Shown piece by piece: positions 1-7,554 of a stretch of DNA of 33,532 bases (within the stretch, counting starts at the first letter, position 1; each line of letters begins with the position of its first letter). The DNA comes from Litorilinea aerophila. GTDB taxonomy: Bacteria > Chloroflexota > Anaerolineae > Caldilineales > Caldilineaceae. The DNA lies in the NCBI GenBank assembly GCA_945897075.1, contig CAMDEX010000039.1, forward strand, positions 1 to 33,532. Reading direction: 5' to 3'. The position numbers and the translations under genes are program-made. The notes under the pieces were generated by a model. That model was not told where the DNA came from. It searched no databases and saw only the letters and a list, made by a program, of their open reading frames with translations.

Positions 1-1
1 A

Positions 2-376
2 CATATCGCCATCGCGGCCAGCGATCCTGCGGCATTGGCCGATTGGTATTGCGACACTCTCGGCTTCAGGCTGGTTGTTGCATCCGAAAGCAGTAAGACC
101 TATTTTGTCGGGCTGCCCACGGGCGGAATGGTGGAGATTATCGCAGTCGCTCCCACCGCGCAAGGGGCATCAGCAACCCACACAGTGGGTTTCCACCATC
201 TTGCCCTGAGCGTCGAAAATTTTGCCCACACCGCGCAAACCTTGCAGGCGCGGGGCATCCACTTTACCGGTCCAGCCTATCGCAGCGAGGATGGCGGTAC
301 CCAATTCGACTTCTTCTCTGATCCCGAAGGCAACCGGCTGCAAGTGGTGCAACGGGCGCGGTCATTGGGAAGCTGA
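2..376 (+). CDS. VOC (glyoxalase/bleomycin-resistance fold) protein, 5' end cut by the window
   Basis: The frame is open from the first bases (reading H-I-A-I-A-A-S-D-P) and ends in TGA at 374-376, so the true start lies upstream; the internal TTG at 35 is not a convincing start. Two beta-alpha-beta-beta-beta halves of the vicinal oxygen chelate fold are visible: the first with the HIAI strand and DWYCDTLGF, the second with GFHHLALSV and SDPEGNRLQVVQ. Candidate metal ligands are the first His, the Glu in MVEII and the His in HHLAL. At the place of the usual last Glu (GNxLEL) there is a Gln, so a complete four-ligand metal site is doubtful. The substrate cannot be told. The gene ends 2 nt before the next start, so it is translationally linked to the oxidoreductase that follows. 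Confidence 0.85.
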   Translation, partial: HIAIAASDPAALADWYCDTLGFRLVVASESSKTYFVGLPTGGMVEIIAVAPTAQGASATHTVGFHHLALSVENFAHTAQTLQARGIHFTGPAYRSEDGGTQFDFFSDPEGNRLQVVQRARSLGS

Positions 377-378
377 CC

Positions 379-1389
379 GTGAGCCTCAACTGGGGAATCA
401 TCGGCGCGGGCAAAATTGCCGAGCGGCAAATGGTCTCAGCGATTGCGCAAGCCTCCGGTCAGCGGCTGGTGGCGGTGATGAAGCGCGATCTGGCGCAGGC
501 GCGTGGGTTTGCCGCCAGCTATGGCGCGCAGAGCGCCTATGACAGCAGCGCAGCGCTCTTGGCAGACCCGGCTGTGCAGGCGGTCTATGTGGCTACGCCA
601 CCCCATTTGCACGCAGCACAGACGATACAATCTGCCCAGGCGGGCAAACACGTCCTCTGCGAAAAGCCACTGGCCCTCAACAGCAGGCAGGCGCAACAGA
701 TGATTGACGCCTGCCACGCCAATGGGGTGCAACTGATGGTCTGTTATTACCAGCGCTACAACAGCCGCCATCAGCAGATCAGAGAGTTGCTGGCAACGGG
801 TGTTATCGGACAGATTAGTGCGGTGCGGATCAATTTTTCCGACTACTTCCCGCCGACGCCCGGCTATTGGCATCACAACCCGGCCATCAGTGGCGGGGGC
901 GCGTTGATGGATTTGGGCGTTCACTGTCTCGATCTGCTGCGCTTTCTCTGCGGTGAGGTGACAGAAGTGATGGCGATGGTTGAGACGCTGGCGGCGGATT
1001 CGCCGGTTGAGGATACGGCCACCTTGCTGCTCAGGTTGCGCAACGGCGCACAGGCGGTGATCACCAGCCACTGGAGTACCGCCAACTTCGAGCCGCAGCA
1101 GAGCAATGGGCTGGAGATTTGTGGCACGCTGGGCACGATCCAGGCTGCGCCCATCCAGGCCAAAGATTCCTCTGGCAGCTTGCGTCTGATCACAGAGGCG
1201 GGCGTGCAGGATTTCAGCGTTGCGCCCGGTGGTCAACGACCGCATGTCGCCTTGCTCGAAGATTTTGCACGCGCGCTGACCGCAGGCGCGCCCTCACCCA
1301 TCCCCGGCGCAGAGGGGTTGGCTGGGTTACGGCTGATCGAGGCGGCCCAGCAGTCCGTCAAAACAGGACGACGGGTTGCGCTTGCGTAG
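379..1389 (+). CDS. Gfo/Idh/MocA family NAD(P)-dependent oxidoreductase (copy 1)
   Basis: This 336-residue protein has the family's two-domain plan. An N-terminal Rossmann fold carries GIIGAGKIA (residues 6-14) and ATPPHLHAA (72-80). The catalytic-lysine motif CEKPLAL has Lys96. The C-terminal alpha/beta domain carries the DLGVH motif (Asp178, His182), which normally positions the sugar hydroxyl. Members oxidise or reduce pyranoses, inositols or their acids with NAD(P). The start is a GTG only 2 nt after the VOC gene's stop, so the two are probably co-translated. Length and motifs are normal, so I expect an active enzyme. The substrate is unknown; its neighbours (enolase-superfamily dehydratase, FAH enzyme, heparinase-type lyase) suggest a sugar or sugar acid. 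Two further family members lie at 10534 and 13455. Confidence 0.92.
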   Translation: MSLNWGIIGAGKIAERQMVSAIAQASGQRLVAVMKRDLAQARGFAASYGAQSAYDSSAALLADPAVQAVYVATPPHLHAAQTIQSAQAGKHVLCEKPLALNSRQAQQMIDACHANGVQLMVCYYQRYNSRHQQIRELLATGVIGQISAVRINFSDYFPPTPGYWHHNPAISGGGALMDLGVHCLDLLRFLCGEVTEVMAMVETLAADSPVEDTATLLLRLRNGAQAVITSHWSTANFEPQQSNGLEICGTLGTIQAAPIQAKDSSGSLRLITEAGVQDFSVAPGGQRPHVALLEDFARALTAGAPSPIPGAEGLAGLRLIEAAQQSVKTGRRVALA

Positions 1390-1413
1390 GGCTTGTTACG
1401 AATTAACTTACCA

Positions 1414-1480
1414 ACCTTCCGGGAAGGGGTCAAGCAGATTGGGGCAAATTCAGTCGGCTTGTGACCCCTTCCCGGAAGGT
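1414..1480. repeat. Intergenic inverted repeat with 19-bp perfect arms
   Basis: Arms at 1414-1432 (ACCTTCCGGGAAGGGGTCA) and 1462-1480 are exact reverse complements separated by 29 nt. Each arm itself contains a CTTCCGGGAAG-type palindrome. It sits between the stop of the oxidoreductase and the glycosyltransferase. It may work as a transcript hairpin, but there is no T-tract after it, and its size and placement match the other palindromic elements in this window. Confidence 0.75.
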
Positions 1481-1505
1481 GCAAAATAGTTCCACGGGTT
1501 TCCAT

Positions 1506-2564
1506 ATGCGTTCTATCTTTTTCTGGGAAGCAGCAGGGCTTTCACTCACCGATGCGAACCCCTACGGGGGACTGCTGGCGCGCGGTCTTGCCAGTGCCGG
1601 TGTGGAACTGCTGGCCGGCCACGCCGAGGAGTTCGATCAAGCCTGGGTGCGCGCCAACCGCAATCGTGTAGATGTACTCCACCTGAACTGGCCGCACTAT
1701 CTCTACGACGCGCCCGATCTGGCGGGCCGGGTGGCGCGCTGTGCCGCGCTGATCGACAATTTGGCCCTGGCGCGCGAACTCGGCTATAAGATCGTCTGGA
1801 CTGTCCACAATCTTTTTCCGCACGAGAGTTCCACCCCTGATCTCGATCGGCTGGCTCGACTCGCGCTCACCCAGCTTGCCAGCGCCGTCATCACCCATTG
1901 CGACTATGCCCGACGATTGGTGCAACACCACTTTCACCGCAGCGAAGGCGTTGTGGTCATCCCCCACGGCCACTTTATGGATGTCTACCCCAACACGCTG
2001 CCTCGCCAGAGCGCTCGCCAGAGATATGGAATTGAAGAGAATCACTTTGTTTATCTCTTCTTTGGCAATGTGCGCCCCTACAAAGGGCTGGAAAAGCTGT
2101 TGGAGGTTTTTTGTGCGCTGCCCGGTGATCATCTGCGCCTGCTCCTGGCGGCCAAAGTTTACAACGAATATGGAGATCGCTTTGTTGAACAGGCGCGGCA
2201 AAGCGACCCGCGCATCATCGTTCAGCCCTCGCGTTTCTTTGCGAATGGGGAGTTCCAAGACTTTTTCAATGCCGCCGATGTCACTGTTCTGCCCTTTGTG
2301 GATGTGTTGACCTCTGGTTCGGCGATCACTGCGCTGGGCTTTGGCATGCCGCTCATCACCCCGGCCGTGGGCTGTCTGCCCGAGTTGGTGGATAACTCGA
2401 TGGGTATTCTCTACGATCCGCACCAACCGGGCGCACTGCAAGAGGCGATGATCGCCATCCAGACGCGCGAGCAGCCAGCCATGCGCCACGCCGCCTTCCA
2501 GCGCGCAGCCTCGTTGGATTGGGCCGAAATTGGTCGGCGTACACTGATCGCCTACAAACAATGA
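1506..2564 (+). CDS. GT4-like (GT-B fold) glycosyltransferase
   Basis: The 352-residue protein has the layout of a GT-B glycosyltransferase. The N-terminal Rossmann half has DANPYGGLLARGL (residues 16-28) and KIVWTVHNLFPHES (95-108). A linker VIPHGHF (151-157) follows, and the C-terminal nucleotide-sugar half starts at FGNVRPYKGLEKLLE (186-200). The family's usual EGFGxxxxEAMA segment is replaced by TSGSAITALGFGMPLITP (269-286), so one acidic nucleotide-binding residue is not where expected. An in-frame GTG at 1461 would add 15 residues, but it lies in the right arm of the 1414-1480 inverted repeat, so I prefer ATG 1506. No signal peptide or membrane segment is seen; it should act in the cytoplasm on glycan or glycolipid acceptors. 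Its job in a catabolic cluster is not obvious. Confidence 0.85.
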   Translation: MRSIFFWEAAGLSLTDANPYGGLLARGLASAGVELLAGHAEEFDQAWVRANRNRVDVLHLNWPHYLYDAPDLAGRVARCAALIDNLALARELGYKIVWTVHNLFPHESSTPDLDRLARLALTQLASAVITHCDYARRLVQHHFHRSEGVVVIPHGHFMDVYPNTLPRQSARQRYGIEENHFVYLFFGNVRPYKGLEKLLEVFCALPGDHLRLLLAAKVYNEYGDRFVEQARQSDPRIIVQPSRFFANGEFQDFFNAADVTVLPFVDVLTSGSAITALGFGMPLITPAVGCLPELVDNSMGILYDPHQPGALQEAMIAIQTREQPAMRHAAFQRAASLDWAEIGRRTLIAYKQ

Positions 2565-2573
2565 AAGGCTTGT

Positions 2574-2686
2574 TATAGTTTTTCAGATACGCATTGGTAG
2601 GGGCGCTGCTTGCTGCGCCCGGTACACAGGAGACGGGCGCAGCAAGCAAGCGCCCCTACGGAAAAATGTTTACCTGAAAAACGATA
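2574..2686. repeat. 113-bp palindromic element, family A copy 1 (MITE-like)
   Basis: Outer imperfect inverted arms at 2574-2589 (TATAGTTTTTCAGATA) and 2671-2686 enclose inner arms at 2597-2621 and 2634-2659 built on GGGGCGCTGCTTGCTGCGCCC; the right inner arm has one extra base. The same 113-bp layout with nearly the same inner and outer sequence is found at 10399-10511, so this is a dispersed repeat family rather than a one-off terminator. No ORF is inside. Its right end stops 9 nt before the hydrolase start. Confidence 0.85.
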
Positions 2687-2695
2687 GCCAACTTT

Positions 2696-3466
2696 ATGTT
2701 CACCCTTTCCGCAGCACGTCTGGACACACTATCTGGCCCGTTTACCTATTGGCTTCATCCGGCCCAGAAAGAAGCATCCGCCCTGCTCTTGACCTTTTCT
2801 TCGACGCGCCAGGCATCCTTTTATGAGGAGCCATACGACATTCCCGCACGCATCTTTGCCGAGGCAGGCCACGCAGTCGCCAGCTTTGATCTGCCCAACC
2901 ACGGCGAGCAGGTCAACGCGTTTGGTCAGGGCATTGACGGCTTGTGCGCTGCCTTCTGCGCAGGGGCAGATCCCTTTGCCCAATTCGTCGCGCAAGGCAA
3001 AGCGCTGATCGATGACTGTGTGGCCCAGGGCTTGGGGCGCGGCGGCATCTTCGCCTGCGGTGTGTCACGCGCTGGCTACTGTGCCTTGCGTCTGGCCGCC
3101 GCGGACGCACGGATTGGCGGCGTGGCTGCTCTGGCACCCGTAATTGACTGGCGTCATCTGCGCGAGTTTGCCCTGGTGCGACAGCGGCCCGCTGTGGCGA
3201 TGCTGGCCCTCGATCAGTGGGCTGACGCTCTGGCTGGGCGGGCGGTCTTTCTAGCCATCGGCAACTGCGACACGCGGGTGAGCAGCGCGGCCTGTGTACG
3301 CTTTGGGCTGCGGCTGATGGAGATTGAAGAGGCCAAACAGATGACAAGTTCGCTGCTTCAACTGCACGTCGTGGCTGCCGAGGGGCACGCGTTGGGTGTG
3401 GATTGGCGCACGGCGGGGGCGGAGTTTCTCTTGGCGCAAGTCAGAGACAATAAAAGTGGGCTATGA
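2696..3466 (+). CDS. Alpha/beta hydrolase (prolyl-oligopeptidase/dienelactone-hydrolase-like)
   Basis: The 256-residue protein looks like a single alpha/beta-hydrolase domain. A nucleophile elbow CGVSRAG gives Ser124. Asp192 in GNCDTRV and His231 in AAEGHALG lie at the right spacing to complete a Ser-Asp-His triad. SFDLPNHGEQ (63-72) is the usual strand-and-turn after strand 4. There is no signal peptide, so an intracellular esterase, deacylase or peptidase role is likely; a carbohydrate deacetylase role fits the neighbours but is only a guess. I see no clear ribosome-binding site before ATG 2696; a palindromic element ends 9 nt upstream and may have replaced the original leader. The stop lies 25 nt before the next start. 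Confidence 0.82.
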   Translation: MFTLSAARLDTLSGPFTYWLHPAQKEASALLLTFSSTRQASFYEEPYDIPARIFAEAGHAVASFDLPNHGEQVNAFGQGIDGLCAAFCAGADPFAQFVAQGKALIDDCVAQGLGRGGIFACGVSRAGYCALRLAAADARIGGVAALAPVIDWRHLREFALVRQRPAVAMLALDQWADALAGRAVFLAIGNCDTRVSSAACVRFGLRLMEIEEAKQMTSSLLQLHVVAAEGHALGVDWRTAGAEFLLAQVRDNKSGL

Positions 3467-3491
3467 AGAGTACGAAAGAGGAATCCAGCTT

Positions 3492-4622
3492 ATGAAGATC
3501 ACGCACATTGGCTCACTTCTGCTACAACCTATGCCCTGGGTACTCGTAAAGGTTGAGACCGATGAGGGTATTACGGGCATCGGCGAGGCCTATCACGGGG
3601 CAGGGGTGCATCAGATTGTGGTCGATCCCCGTTTGCAGGCTGCGCTGATCGGTCAAGACCCGCGCAACGTGGACAAGCTGTTTCGGGATATGATGCAGCG
3701 CATGTCGGCCTCTGGTTTTTATCAGGGCGCGGTGATGAGTGCGATCAGCGGCATCGAAAGCGCTCTGTGGGACATCACGGGGCAGGCACTAAACGCACCG
3801 ATCTGGCAATTGTTGGGCGGCAAGTTTCGTGACAAAATCCGGCTTTACAATGACTGCCATGCGGGTGAGAGTGAAACCGTGGCAGCCTATGTCGCCAAAG
3901 CCAAAGAGGTGGAGGCGCTTGGCTTTAGCGCGCTCAAATTCGATATAGACCCGCTGCCCACCCGCCGCGACCGTTACAACCGCTGTATCAGCAACGACGA
4001 CATCGCCTATTACGTCGAGGTGGTCACAGCAGTGCGCCAGGCCCTGCAGCGCAACACCGACCTGGCAATTGACGCGCACTGGTTTTATGCCCCCGTCGAT
4101 ATCCTGAAAGTGGCCCACGCCTTTGAAGATCTCAATCTGCTATGGCTGGAAGACCCGATCCCACCGGAGAATGTGGCCGCGATGGTGCGCGTGGCCGGGG
4201 CGACACGCACCCCCATCTGCACGGGTGAGAATTTTTACACACGCCACGGCTTTCGCGAGCTAATCGAACGACAGGCAGCCGACATTATCTCCCCGGACCT
4301 GGCCAAAGCGGGCGGTCTGCTCGAAGGACGACGCATTGCCGATCTGGCCGATCTCTACTACATTCCTGTGGCGCCGCACAACATCGGCAGCCCGATTGAG
4401 ACGATTGCCACCTGTCATGTGATGGCGGCGGTTCCCAACTTTCTGGCTTTGGAATTTCACCATCTACACAACACGGTATGGGAAAATCTGCTGGATGGCC
4501 CGCCCCTGATCGAAGGCGGCCATATCAGCGTGCCCAACCAGCCTGGGCTGGGCGTTACGCTTAACGAAGATACCTTGCGGGCGAATATGAAAGAGAATTT
4601 GGGATTTTTCAGCGACAAGTGA
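3492..4622 (+). CDS. Mandelate racemase/muconate lactonizing enzyme family protein (probable acid-sugar dehydratase)
   Basis: This 376-residue enolase-superfamily protein has the capping domain first (TDEGITGIGEAYHG, residues 23-36), then the barrel. Expected metal ligands are Asp194 (in LAIDAHW), Glu220 (WLEDPIP) and Glu246 (TGENFY); His296 (VAPHNIG) is the candidate general base and Glu321 (ALEFHH) closes the site. At the second barrel strand the motif reads LKFDID (Lys149, Asp151), not the KxK of racemases, which favours a dehydratase of an aldonic or uronic acid over a racemase. ATG 3492 has AGAGGA upstream and is preferred to a longer GTG start at 3396, which would overlap the hydrolase. 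Followed by an FAH-family gene, it could make the 2-keto-3-deoxy acid of a non-phosphorylative sugar pathway; the exact acid is not deducible. Confidence 0.9.
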   Translation: MKITHIGSLLLQPMPWVLVKVETDEGITGIGEAYHGAGVHQIVVDPRLQAALIGQDPRNVDKLFRDMMQRMSASGFYQGAVMSAISGIESALWDITGQALNAPIWQLLGGKFRDKIRLYNDCHAGESETVAAYVAKAKEVEALGFSALKFDIDPLPTRRDRYNRCISNDDIAYYVEVVTAVRQALQRNTDLAIDAHWFYAPVDILKVAHAFEDLNLLWLEDPIPPENVAAMVRVAGATRTPICTGENFYTRHGFRELIERQAADIISPDLAKAGGLLEGRRIADLADLYYIPVAPHNIGSPIETIATCHVMAAVPNFLALEFHHLHNTVWENLLDGPPLIEGGHISVPNQPGLGVTLNEDTLRANMKENLGFFSDK

Positions 4623-4634
4623 ATGGAAGGTTTG

Positions 4635-5261
4635 ATGCGCGTCATTGTAGTAGGTTGTGAATATAGCGGAGTGACTACGCTGATCGACGGGTTGATGGCG
4701 TGGGGTGACGAGCGGGGCATCTATCACCATCTGGATGATCACTTCACGATTCCCGACAGCCAGCATTTGGAGCCGGTGGATAGGGCAATGATGCTCAACC
4801 TTACGCCCCTGCTCAAGGAACGTTTTCAGCGCTTTCAGCTTGTCTATCATCTCCGGCTGCTGCATCTCTTCGACCACATTCTGTTGGGCGGCTTTCACAT
4901 CGAAGAGGAGATCTACGGGCCGCATTACTATTACCCCGGCGTGCCCACAATCGGCGTGCGTGAGTACGAACCGGAGATGCCCGCTGACACAATCCTCGTC
5001 CATCTCACGGCCCGTGCCGATGTGATTCGGACGAGGATGCAGCAAAATCCCCACAGCCACACACTGATCAACGATGGCGACATCCCGATGCTGCTTGACA
5101 AATTCCAGCAGAAGTATCGCGAATCTTGGATCAAGCAGAAGTTTGAGATCGACACCTCGGCGCTAACTCCGGCTGGGTTGCTCCAGCAATTTCTGGACAG
5201 ATCGCAGCCACACTTAAATACTCGTGACCTGCTGACCCGGTTGGCAGAAAAGAATCCATAA
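4635..5261 (+). CDS. P-loop NTPase/nucleotide-kinase-like protein with altered Walker A
   Basis: I do not recognise a named family. The protein of about 208 residues starts with a hydrophobic strand and a loop, VIVVGCEYSGVTTL, which has the GxxxxGxT shape of a P-loop but Val instead of the nearly invariant Lys. A further strand (TILVHLTARADVIRTRM) followed by a basic helix resembles the CORE/LID order of nucleotide or dephospho-CoA-type kinases. ATG 4635 is chosen because GGAAGG stands 4 nt upstream; ATG 4623, directly after the previous stop, adds four residues. It is tightly linked to the enolase-superfamily gene. With Lys missing it may bind nucleotide weakly, use another Lys, or be a sulfotransferase-like or degenerate relative. 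Confidence 0.65.
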   Translation: MRVIVVGCEYSGVTTLIDGLMAWGDERGIYHHLDDHFTIPDSQHLEPVDRAMMLNLTPLLKERFQRFQLVYHLRLLHLFDHILLGGFHIEEEIYGPHYYYPGVPTIGVREYEPEMPADTILVHLTARADVIRTRMQQNPHSHTLINDGDIPMLLDKFQQKYRESWIKQKFEIDTSALTPAGLLQQFLDRSQPHLNTRDLLTRLAEKNP

Positions 5262-5269
5262 TTCGGCGA

Positions 5270-5381
5270 TGGTCATCGTTTCAGCCATTTGCCAGACCTG
5301 TCAGGTGCGCAGATTAAGTTTTCGCTGATTTCCAGACTGCTTCACCTGCGCACCTGACAGGTCTAGCCCGCACGATGACCA
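5270..5381. repeat. 112-bp palindromic element with outer and inner arms
   Basis: Outer 9-bp arms TGGTCATCG (5270-5278) and CGATGACCA (5373-5381) enclose perfect 19-bp inner arms at 5294-5312 (AGACCTGTCAGGTGCGCAG) and 5346-5364. The element has the same overall length and two-tier layout as those at 2574 and 10399 but a different sequence. It fills most of the gap between the P-loop gene and the FAH-family gene. Confidence 0.82.
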
Positions 5382-5415
5382 AGACCCATAATCCATCTTC
5401 AGAAGGAGACATCTC

Positions 5416-6345
5416 ATGAAATTAGCAACGTACAAAGCTGACAACCAACAGCGCGTGGGCGCAGTAGTGGATGGCCGTGTTTTTGATCTCGCCGCTGCGC
5501 TACAGGCCAGCGGCAAGGGGGATCCAGCCCAGGCTGCCTCCGTGCTGACACTCCTGGCGGCTGGCCCACGCGGCCTGCAAGAGGCCAATGCCGCGCTGAC
5601 TTGGGCACAGACGCGCGGGAACGAACTTGCGCACCCACTCGATCAGGTCAAACTCTGCGCACCCATCCCCTGTCCAGGCAAGTTGCTCTGTCTGGCGGGC
5701 AACTACGCCTCGCACCTTTTGGAAGGCGGCGGCACCTTTCCCGGCAAAGAAAAGATGATCCCCCGTTTCTTCAGCAAACCCTGCACATCGGTCATAGGCA
5801 CGCAGGATGCCATTCGCGTCCCCGCCTCCACCGGTTTTGCCGATTGGGAGCTGGAGCTGGCGGTGGTGATTGGCAAAACCGGGCGCAACCTGAGCGTAGC
5901 CCAGGCAGCCGATCACATTGGGGGCTACACAATCTTCAATGACATTTCCGCCCGCGAGTTGACCTTCCGCAAAGATTTGCCCATGCAAGAAGGAGACTGG
6001 TTCTTTGATTGGTTGGTGGGCAAGTGGTTGGATACTTTCGGGCCGATGGGTCCCTGGCTGACGACAGCGGATGAGGTGGGCCGCCCCGACAATCTGCGCA
6101 TGCAACTCTGGTATAACGGGCAGTTGCAGCAGGACGCCAACACGGGCCAGATGATCTTCTCCCCTGCCGAAGCCATCGCCTTTATCTCCCAATTTGTCAC
6201 TCTGCAGCCCGGCGACATCATCAGCACAGGCACGCCGGCTGGTGTAGGGCATTCCAAAAAGTTGCGTCTTAACCCCGGCGACCAGATCCGTGGCGAAATC
6301 GAAGGCTTGGGCGTATTGGAAAATTCAGTCGAGCAGTTGGATTGA
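5416..6345 (+). CDS. Fumarylacetoacetate hydrolase (FAH) family protein
   Basis: The 309-residue protein has an N-terminal FAH lead domain (KLATYKADNQQRVGAVVDG) and the FAH catalytic fold. Metal ligands are expected at Glu145 and Glu147 (DWELELAVVIG) and Asp176 (FNDISAREL); GDIISTGTPAGVG (266-278) is the typical C-terminal signature. ATG 5416 has a strong AAGGAG ribosome site (5402-5407). Family members cleave C-C bonds in acylpyruvates or decarboxylate/hydrolyse 2-keto acids. In non-phosphorylative L-fucose or L-rhamnose routes such an enzyme cleaves the 2,4-diketo-3-deoxy acid after an enolase-superfamily dehydratase and a dehydrogenase. All three enzyme types occur here, so that role is plausible, though other acylpyruvate hydrolases have the same motifs. 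Confidence 0.9.
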   Translation: MKLATYKADNQQRVGAVVDGRVFDLAAALQASGKGDPAQAASVLTLLAAGPRGLQEANAALTWAQTRGNELAHPLDQVKLCAPIPCPGKLLCLAGNYASHLLEGGGTFPGKEKMIPRFFSKPCTSVIGTQDAIRVPASTGFADWELELAVVIGKTGRNLSVAQAADHIGGYTIFNDISARELTFRKDLPMQEGDWFFDWLVGKWLDTFGPMGPWLTTADEVGRPDNLRMQLWYNGQLQQDANTGQMIFSPAEAIAFISQFVTLQPGDIISTGTPAGVGHSKKLRLNPGDQIRGEIEGLGVLENSVEQLD

Positions 6346-6354
6346 AGCTGCGTG

Positions 6355-7554
6355 ATGACCAACAAAACTCTTTGCGACCCACGCCATCGGCTTTTGTGCG
6401 CACTCTTGGCAGGCATGGCCCTTCTACTGGCTGGCTGTCTATCACCCGTGCGCACACTGCCCACGCCCACGCCCTGGCCCACGCCCACTGTTTCCGCGCG
6501 CACCCTCTATGCCGTGGAGCGGGCGACGCTGACCGATGAGGTTCAATTTAACGGTGAAGTGGCGCCGCTGGTTTGGCAGCCGCTCAGCTTCCGCACCCAG
6601 GGCACGCTGGGCGCGATCCACAAACTGGAGGGTGATACCGTCGCCGCGGGTGATCTGCTGGCCGAACTGGAGATGCCTGACTTGACCGAAGCCTTGCAAC
6701 AGGCGCAGGTGGTATTGGAACAGGCACAAGACAACCAGCTTGAGAACGAGCGCCGACGCTCTTTTGCCCTGCAGAAGGCAGAACTGGAACTGCGCAAGGC
6801 CGAAATCCTCCTGGAAACCGTGCGCAGGGGTGGGGATCAGACTGCGATCCAAATCCAAGAGATCGGCGTACAACTGGCCCAATTGGCCGTGGAGGAGCAA
6901 AAAGCCGCTATCGATCCTGCCCAGCAGCGGGCCATCACCCAAGCCCAGTTGGAAATAGAAGCCCTGCAACGCCAGATTGATGAGCGACGGTTGGTTGCGC
7001 CTTTTGACGGTGTGGTGATCGCAGTCGGCATAGATTTACAGGGCATTCGCAGCACAGGGACACGCCCCCAGCCCCACACACCCATCCCCGCCTATACGCC
7101 TCTGTTGGTGGTGGCCCAGTTACAGCCACTGCTCGTGGTGGCAACGAAAGATACCCAACGCATTGCCGAACTAACGGTGGGACAACAGGTCACTATCACC
7201 CACTATCTGGCGCGCGACCAACCCTTTGGCGGGGAAATCAGCGCTTTGCCTGCCCTCAACAGTAGCGGGGCAAAACAGCCTGGCTTTCAGGATTTCCTGC
7301 AAATCGCCATCGCCCCTCAGCATCCCCCCCTGAAGATCGGAGACTTCGTACAGGTGCGTCTGCTGCTGGCTGTACATGCCGACACATTGGTCCTACCCGA
7401 CGGCGCAGTGCGCCGTTTCGCGGGGCGCACCTTTGTGATCACACAGGACGGGGAGCGGGAGCGACGAATTGATATCAAAACCGGGCTGGAAACAGGCGGG
7501 CAGGTGGAGGTGTTGGAAGGTGTACAAGAGGGGGATCTGGTGATCGGCCCATGA
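6355..7554 (+). CDS. MacA/HlyD-type periplasmic (membrane-fusion) adaptor lipoprotein
   Basis: The protein of about 399 residues begins with a basic stretch, a hydrophobic segment and the lipobox LLAGC (lipidated Cys28), then a Pro/Thr-rich linker (TPTPWPTPT). A first lipoyl-like half (GTLGAIHKLEGDTVAAGDLLAELE) leads into a long helical hairpin rich in Gln, Glu, Ala and Leu, and the second half begins at RLVAPFDGVVIAVG. A beta-barrel segment and a C-terminal membrane-proximal domain (VLEGVQEGDLVIGP) follow. Such adaptors link an inner-membrane ABC permease to export or envelope machinery. The stop overlaps the start of the permease as ATGA (7551-7554), strong evidence that they form one complex. 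GTG 6352 directly before ATG 6355 is an alternative start; I see no good ribosome site for either. Confidence 0.88.
   Translation: MTNKTLCDPRHRLLCALLAGMALLLAGCLSPVRTLPTPTPWPTPTVSARTLYAVERATLTDEVQFNGEVAPLVWQPLSFRTQGTLGAIHKLEGDTVAAGDLLAELEMPDLTEALQQAQVVLEQAQDNQLENERRRSFALQKAELELRKAEILLETVRRGGDQTAIQIQEIGVQLAQLAVEEQKAAIDPAQQRAITQAQLEIEALQRQIDERRLVAPFDGVVIAVGIDLQGIRSTGTRPQPHTPIPAYTPLLVVAQLQPLLVVATKDTQRIAELTVGQQVTITHYLARDQPFGGEISALPALNSSGAKQPGFQDFLQIAIAPQHPPLKIGDFVQVRLLLAVHADTLVLPDGAVRRFAGRTFVITQDGERERRIDIKTGLETGGQVEVLEGVQEGDLVIGP

Noticed and set aside
1461-1505. Upstream GTG start for the glycosyltransferase
   Set aside because: It lies in the right arm of a 19-bp inverted repeat and adds residues without family similarity; ATG 1506 opens directly into the first strand.
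2574-2686. Simple rho-independent terminator
   Set aside because: No T-tract follows the stem, and the same 113-bp structure with outer arms recurs at 10399, which points to a repeat family.
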